A stretch of DNA of 7,949 bases from Deltaproteobacteria bacterium. GTDB lineage: Bacteria > Myxococcota_A > JAADFL01. The first letter of the stretch is position 1; every line of letters starts with the position of its first letter. The notes under the pieces were generated by a model. That model did no database searches and was not told the DNA's origin. It worked only from the letters and a program-made list of their open reading frames with translations. Positions 6,369 through 7,949 of this stretch are shown piece after piece. A program made the translations under genes and the position numbers. Location: assembly GCA_013152945.1 (NCBI GenBank), contig JAADFL010000038.1, forward strand, positions 1-7,949, given 5' to 3'.

Positions 6369-7304
6369 ATGAAGCCGGACCAGGCACTTGACTCGTTTCT
6401 AGCATTCCTGAAAGCGGAACGAAACCTTTCGCCTAATACCATCGAGGCATATTCGAGAGATATTACGAAATTCCTGACATTCCTCGATGAACGCGGTGTG
6501 AATGATGTCTTGCATATCGACAGGTCTTCAATAGCATCTTTTCTCGCTGGCTTGTCTCGCGCCGGTCTCTCCGCCAGGTCACAGGCCAGGGCCTACTCGG
6601 CTGTTCGTTCATGGCTCGGCTTTCTCGTGGATGAGCAAGTGCTTCAGAGCAATGCAGCCAAGGAGATCGATTCTCCCAAGGTGATATCGAGATTACCCGT
6701 GTACTTGTCGCTTCAGGATGTCGAGGCATTGCTCGGGGCCCCGGACTGCTCCACCAAGAAAGGAATGCGCGATTCAGCCATGCTGGAGCTTCTGTACGCA
6801 ACGGGCTTGAGGGTTACCGAATTAGTGAGCATGAAGGTTGCGGACCTGGAAATGGATTCAGGTTTTGTAAGGGTGAAGGGAAAAGGGAGTAAAGAGAGAA
6901 TTGTTCCAATAGGCCGTACTGCAGTGGAAAAGCTCCAGCTCTACATTCGCAAGGTAAGGCCGGATCTGCTCGGCGGTTTGGATTCCGGTTACTTGTTTCC
7001 GGGCAGGGCCAGGGGCTCTTGCATGACACGTCAAACCTTTTGGAACATCATTAAGAAATACGCCCTTGCATGCGGCCTTGATCCCAAGGTGTCACCGCAC
7101 AAGCTGAGGCATTCCTTTGCGACTCACCTCTTGGAGCGCGGGGCTGACTTGAGGTCGGTCCAAATGATGCTGGGCCATGCCGATCTTTCCACCACGGAAA
7201 TATACACACTTGTGACAAGGGAAAGGCTGAAGATGATCCATGCAAAGCTACATCCCAGGTCGAGAGTAAAAAAAATTGCCGGCAATGACTCTAGTGACAG
7301 TTAG
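6369..7304 (+). CDS. xerD: Tyrosine recombinase XerD
   Basis: XerD works with XerC at the dif site near the replication terminus, resolving chromosome dimers under FtsK control before division. The 311-residue protein (E. coli 298) has the N-terminal SAM-like core-binding domain (about 5-90; FLAFLKAERNLSPNTIEAY) and the C-terminal catalytic domain. All six catalytic residues are present: R148 (ATGLRVTEL), K172 (KGKGSKER), H244 and R247 (SPHKLRHSFATHLL), H270 (LGHADLSTTEIY) and the nucleophile Y279. These positions equal those I recall for E. coli XerD, and the R-to-first-H spacing of 96 fits XerD better than XerC (92), which supports the D assignment. The Shine-Dalgarno is weak (AGGCTGG before ATG 6369). 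A short polar tail after the usual end (KKIAGNDSSDS) overlaps the convergent minus-strand gene by 14 nt. XerC or a stand-alone XerH-like role cannot be excluded without its partner. Confidence 0.93.
   Translation: MKPDQALDSFLAFLKAERNLSPNTIEAYSRDITKFLTFLDERGVNDVLHIDRSSIASFLAGLSRAGLSARSQARAYSAVRSWLGFLVDEQVLQSNAAKEIDSPKVISRLPVYLSLQDVEALLGAPDCSTKKGMRDSAMLELLYATGLRVTELVSMKVADLEMDSGFVRVKGKGSKERIVPIGRTAVEKLQLYIRKVRPDLLGGLDSGYLFPGRARGSCMTRQTFWNIIKKYALACGLDPKVSPHKLRHSFATHLLERGADLRSVQMMLGHADLSTTEIYTLVTRERLKMIHAKLHPRSRVKKIAGNDSSDS
7268..7290 (-). terminator. Possible weak intrinsic terminator of the minus-strand pair
   Basis: On the minus strand, right after the stop of the four-Cys gene, the 12-bp palindrome ATTGCCGGCAAT (7275-7286) is followed by eight T (complement of 7268-7275). 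Only about four base pairs can form around a CCGG loop, so the hairpin is weak. The element lies inside the 3' end of xerD. Confidence 0.25.
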
Positions 7305-7773
7305 CAAACATGACCTTGCCGCGGAAATGTTCCGAAGGACAACTTACATCAATGCTGCCGGCAAGCACCCAGACTTTGTTGAACCTGGTATCTGTGCGAT
7401 GGATTGTGCCATCGAGTTGCTTGCAGGAATTGATCAATCTTGCCTTATCGGTTCCGGGAATTTTTATTACCAGGGATAACTTTCCCGTCACCTGGTCCTT
7501 GATTATCTTTACCAAGTGATCCTGGTCGTTCTTTTTTGTCAGAAATATTCCGAAAAAGCCTTGCGGCTCGCCGGAAAGGCATTGGTCGGGAACGAATTTC
7601 CATGTTCCAAGACTCCCTCCTTCAGCTTCAAAGGAGCCCTGTACACTGCCGCCCGCCTGTATGCCTAAAATGCTTGCTATCATTCCGGGATTGATTGCCA
7701 CCCCTACTGCTGCGCCAATACCGGCCAGAGCAGCCAAGACTGCTATTATTATTGCAATTTTGAACATTTTCAT
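7291..7773 (-). CDS. Small secreted or membrane-anchored protein with four cysteines
   Basis: I cannot name the family. The 160-residue protein starts at ATG 7773-7771 with GAGGGG seven bases upstream. A long hydrophobic N terminus (about 4-28, FKIAIIIAVLAALAGIGAAVGVAI) is a signal peptide or a signal anchor; a second nonpolar patch reaches about 40 and no clear cleavage site stands out. The rest (about 43-160) looks like one beta-rich domain: GSLGTWKF, QCLSGEPQGFFGIFL, HLVKIIKDQVTGKLSLVIKIPG, VWVLAGSIDVSC. Four cysteines (C65, C117, C145, C159) could make two disulfides outside the cytoplasm. The protein ends in the motif FANCH. The start overlaps the stop of the upstream MYXO-CTERM-tailed gene in an ATGA arrangement, so the two are probably translated together and may act at the same cell-surface site. 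Its 3' end overlaps xerD tail to tail. Confidence 0.85.
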   Translation of the reverse strand: MKMFKIAIIIAVLAALAGIGAAVGVAINPGMIASILGIQAGGSVQGSFEAEGGSLGTWKFVPDQCLSGEPQGFFGIFLTKKNDQDHLVKIIKDQVTGKLSLVIKIPGTDKARLINSCKQLDGTIHRTDTRFNKVWVLAGSIDVSCPSEHFRGKVMFANCH

Positions 7774-7949
7774 GTCTTATCCCCTCTTTTTTTTATACTG
7801 TGGTTTCTGCCAATACCGGATCCCGCCAGGAAGGCGAGTAGGGCCAGGATTGGCCATGAAAGAGGTTGATTGTTGGCCTGGCAACCGCAAGATCCATTGC
7901 CTGAATTATTGCCCGTGTTCTTACCCGTGTCAGTATCAGAGTCAGAGTC
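7770..7949 (-). CDS. C-terminal part of a surface protein with MYXO-CTERM-like sorting tail (partial)
   Basis: The minus strand is open from the window edge (7949) to TGA at 7772-7770, giving the last 59 residues of a protein whose 5' part is missing. The order of features is a low-complexity linker (DSDSDTDTGKNTGNNSGNG), a Cys-Gly-Cys motif, a hydrophobic segment (WPILALLAFLAGSGIG) and a basic tail (RNHSIKKRG). This matches MYXO-CTERM signals, in which a cysteine just before a transmembrane helix and a basic end direct processing and surface anchoring by a myxosortase of the CPBP protease family. The cytoplasmic tail is slightly longer than the usual short Arg cluster, so the match is good but not perfect. 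The main domain is outside the window, so its job cannot be told. The stop overlaps the start of the four-Cys gene by 4 nt. Confidence 0.8.
   Translation of the reverse strand, partial: DSDSDTDTGKNTGNNSGNGSCGCQANNQPLSWPILALLAFLAGSGIGRNHSIKKRGDKT
7781..7786 (-). promoter_or_regulatory. Ribosome binding site for the four-Cys gene
   Basis: On the minus strand GAGGGG lies seven bases before ATG 7773-7771, within the last codons of the upstream MYXO-CTERM-tailed gene. It supports this start and coupled translation of the pair. Confidence 0.65.

Noticed and set aside
7322-7334. Hairpin CGGAA-ATG-TTCCG downstream of xerD as a plus-strand terminator
   Set aside because: Five-base stem with no T-run after it, and it lies in the coding region of the minus-strand gene.
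7787-7794. A8 run in the MYXO-CTERM gene as a phase-variation tract
   Set aside because: Eight A in lysine codons at the extreme C terminus is unremarkable, and slippage there would change only a few residues.

Overview
The window reads as a chromosomal segment from a Gram-negative bacterium of the former Deltaproteobacteria, most likely Myxococcota or a close relative. Three clues support this: a C-terminal tail resembling the MYXO-CTERM sorting signal, preceded by an Asp/Ser/Thr-rich linker; a lipoprotein with the small Cys-rich motif (C-x5-C-x5-C-x4-C) common in that group; and a small PHA-system family protein. Base composition looks balanced, unlike the very GC-rich classical myxobacteria, so I do not name a genus.

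Layout. Positions 1-105 are the 3' end of an unidentified plus-strand gene. A 403-bp gap (106-508) follows. It holds an AT-rich tandem array of (A)AATCC-like units (271-322) and then two diverged copies of a GC-rich, hairpin-forming REP-like unit (330-418). From 509 to 7304 five plus-strand genes are packed closely and look like one operon: mutS (mismatch repair ATPase), a lipoprotein with a probable beta-propeller whose GTG start overlaps the mutS stop, an exported AMIN/Amidase_3 cell-wall amidase (AmiC type), a 92-aa PHA-system family protein starting at TTG, and xerD (site-specific tyrosine recombinase). On the minus strand, converging on xerD and overlapping its end by 14 nt, is a two-gene pair. 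The upstream gene is cut by the window edge and ends in the MYXO-CTERM-like tail. The downstream gene encodes a 160-aa secreted or membrane-anchored protein with four cysteines. The two overlap by four bases (ATGA).

How the genes fit together. MutS and XerD act on DNA (replication-error repair and chromosome-dimer resolution). The amidase splits septal peptidoglycan, and the lipoprotein is predicted to sit in the envelope beside it. XerD and the amidase both act late in cell division, so a division/chromosome-completion theme is plausible, but it is inference. The minus-strand pair is a separate surface-protein unit.

Most of the window is ordinary housekeeping sequence. The parts least explained by known families are the propeller lipoprotein, the four-Cys secreted protein coupled to the MYXO-CTERM gene, and the repeat cluster upstream of mutS. 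I found no tRNA, rRNA, CRISPR array, insertion sequence or defence system.
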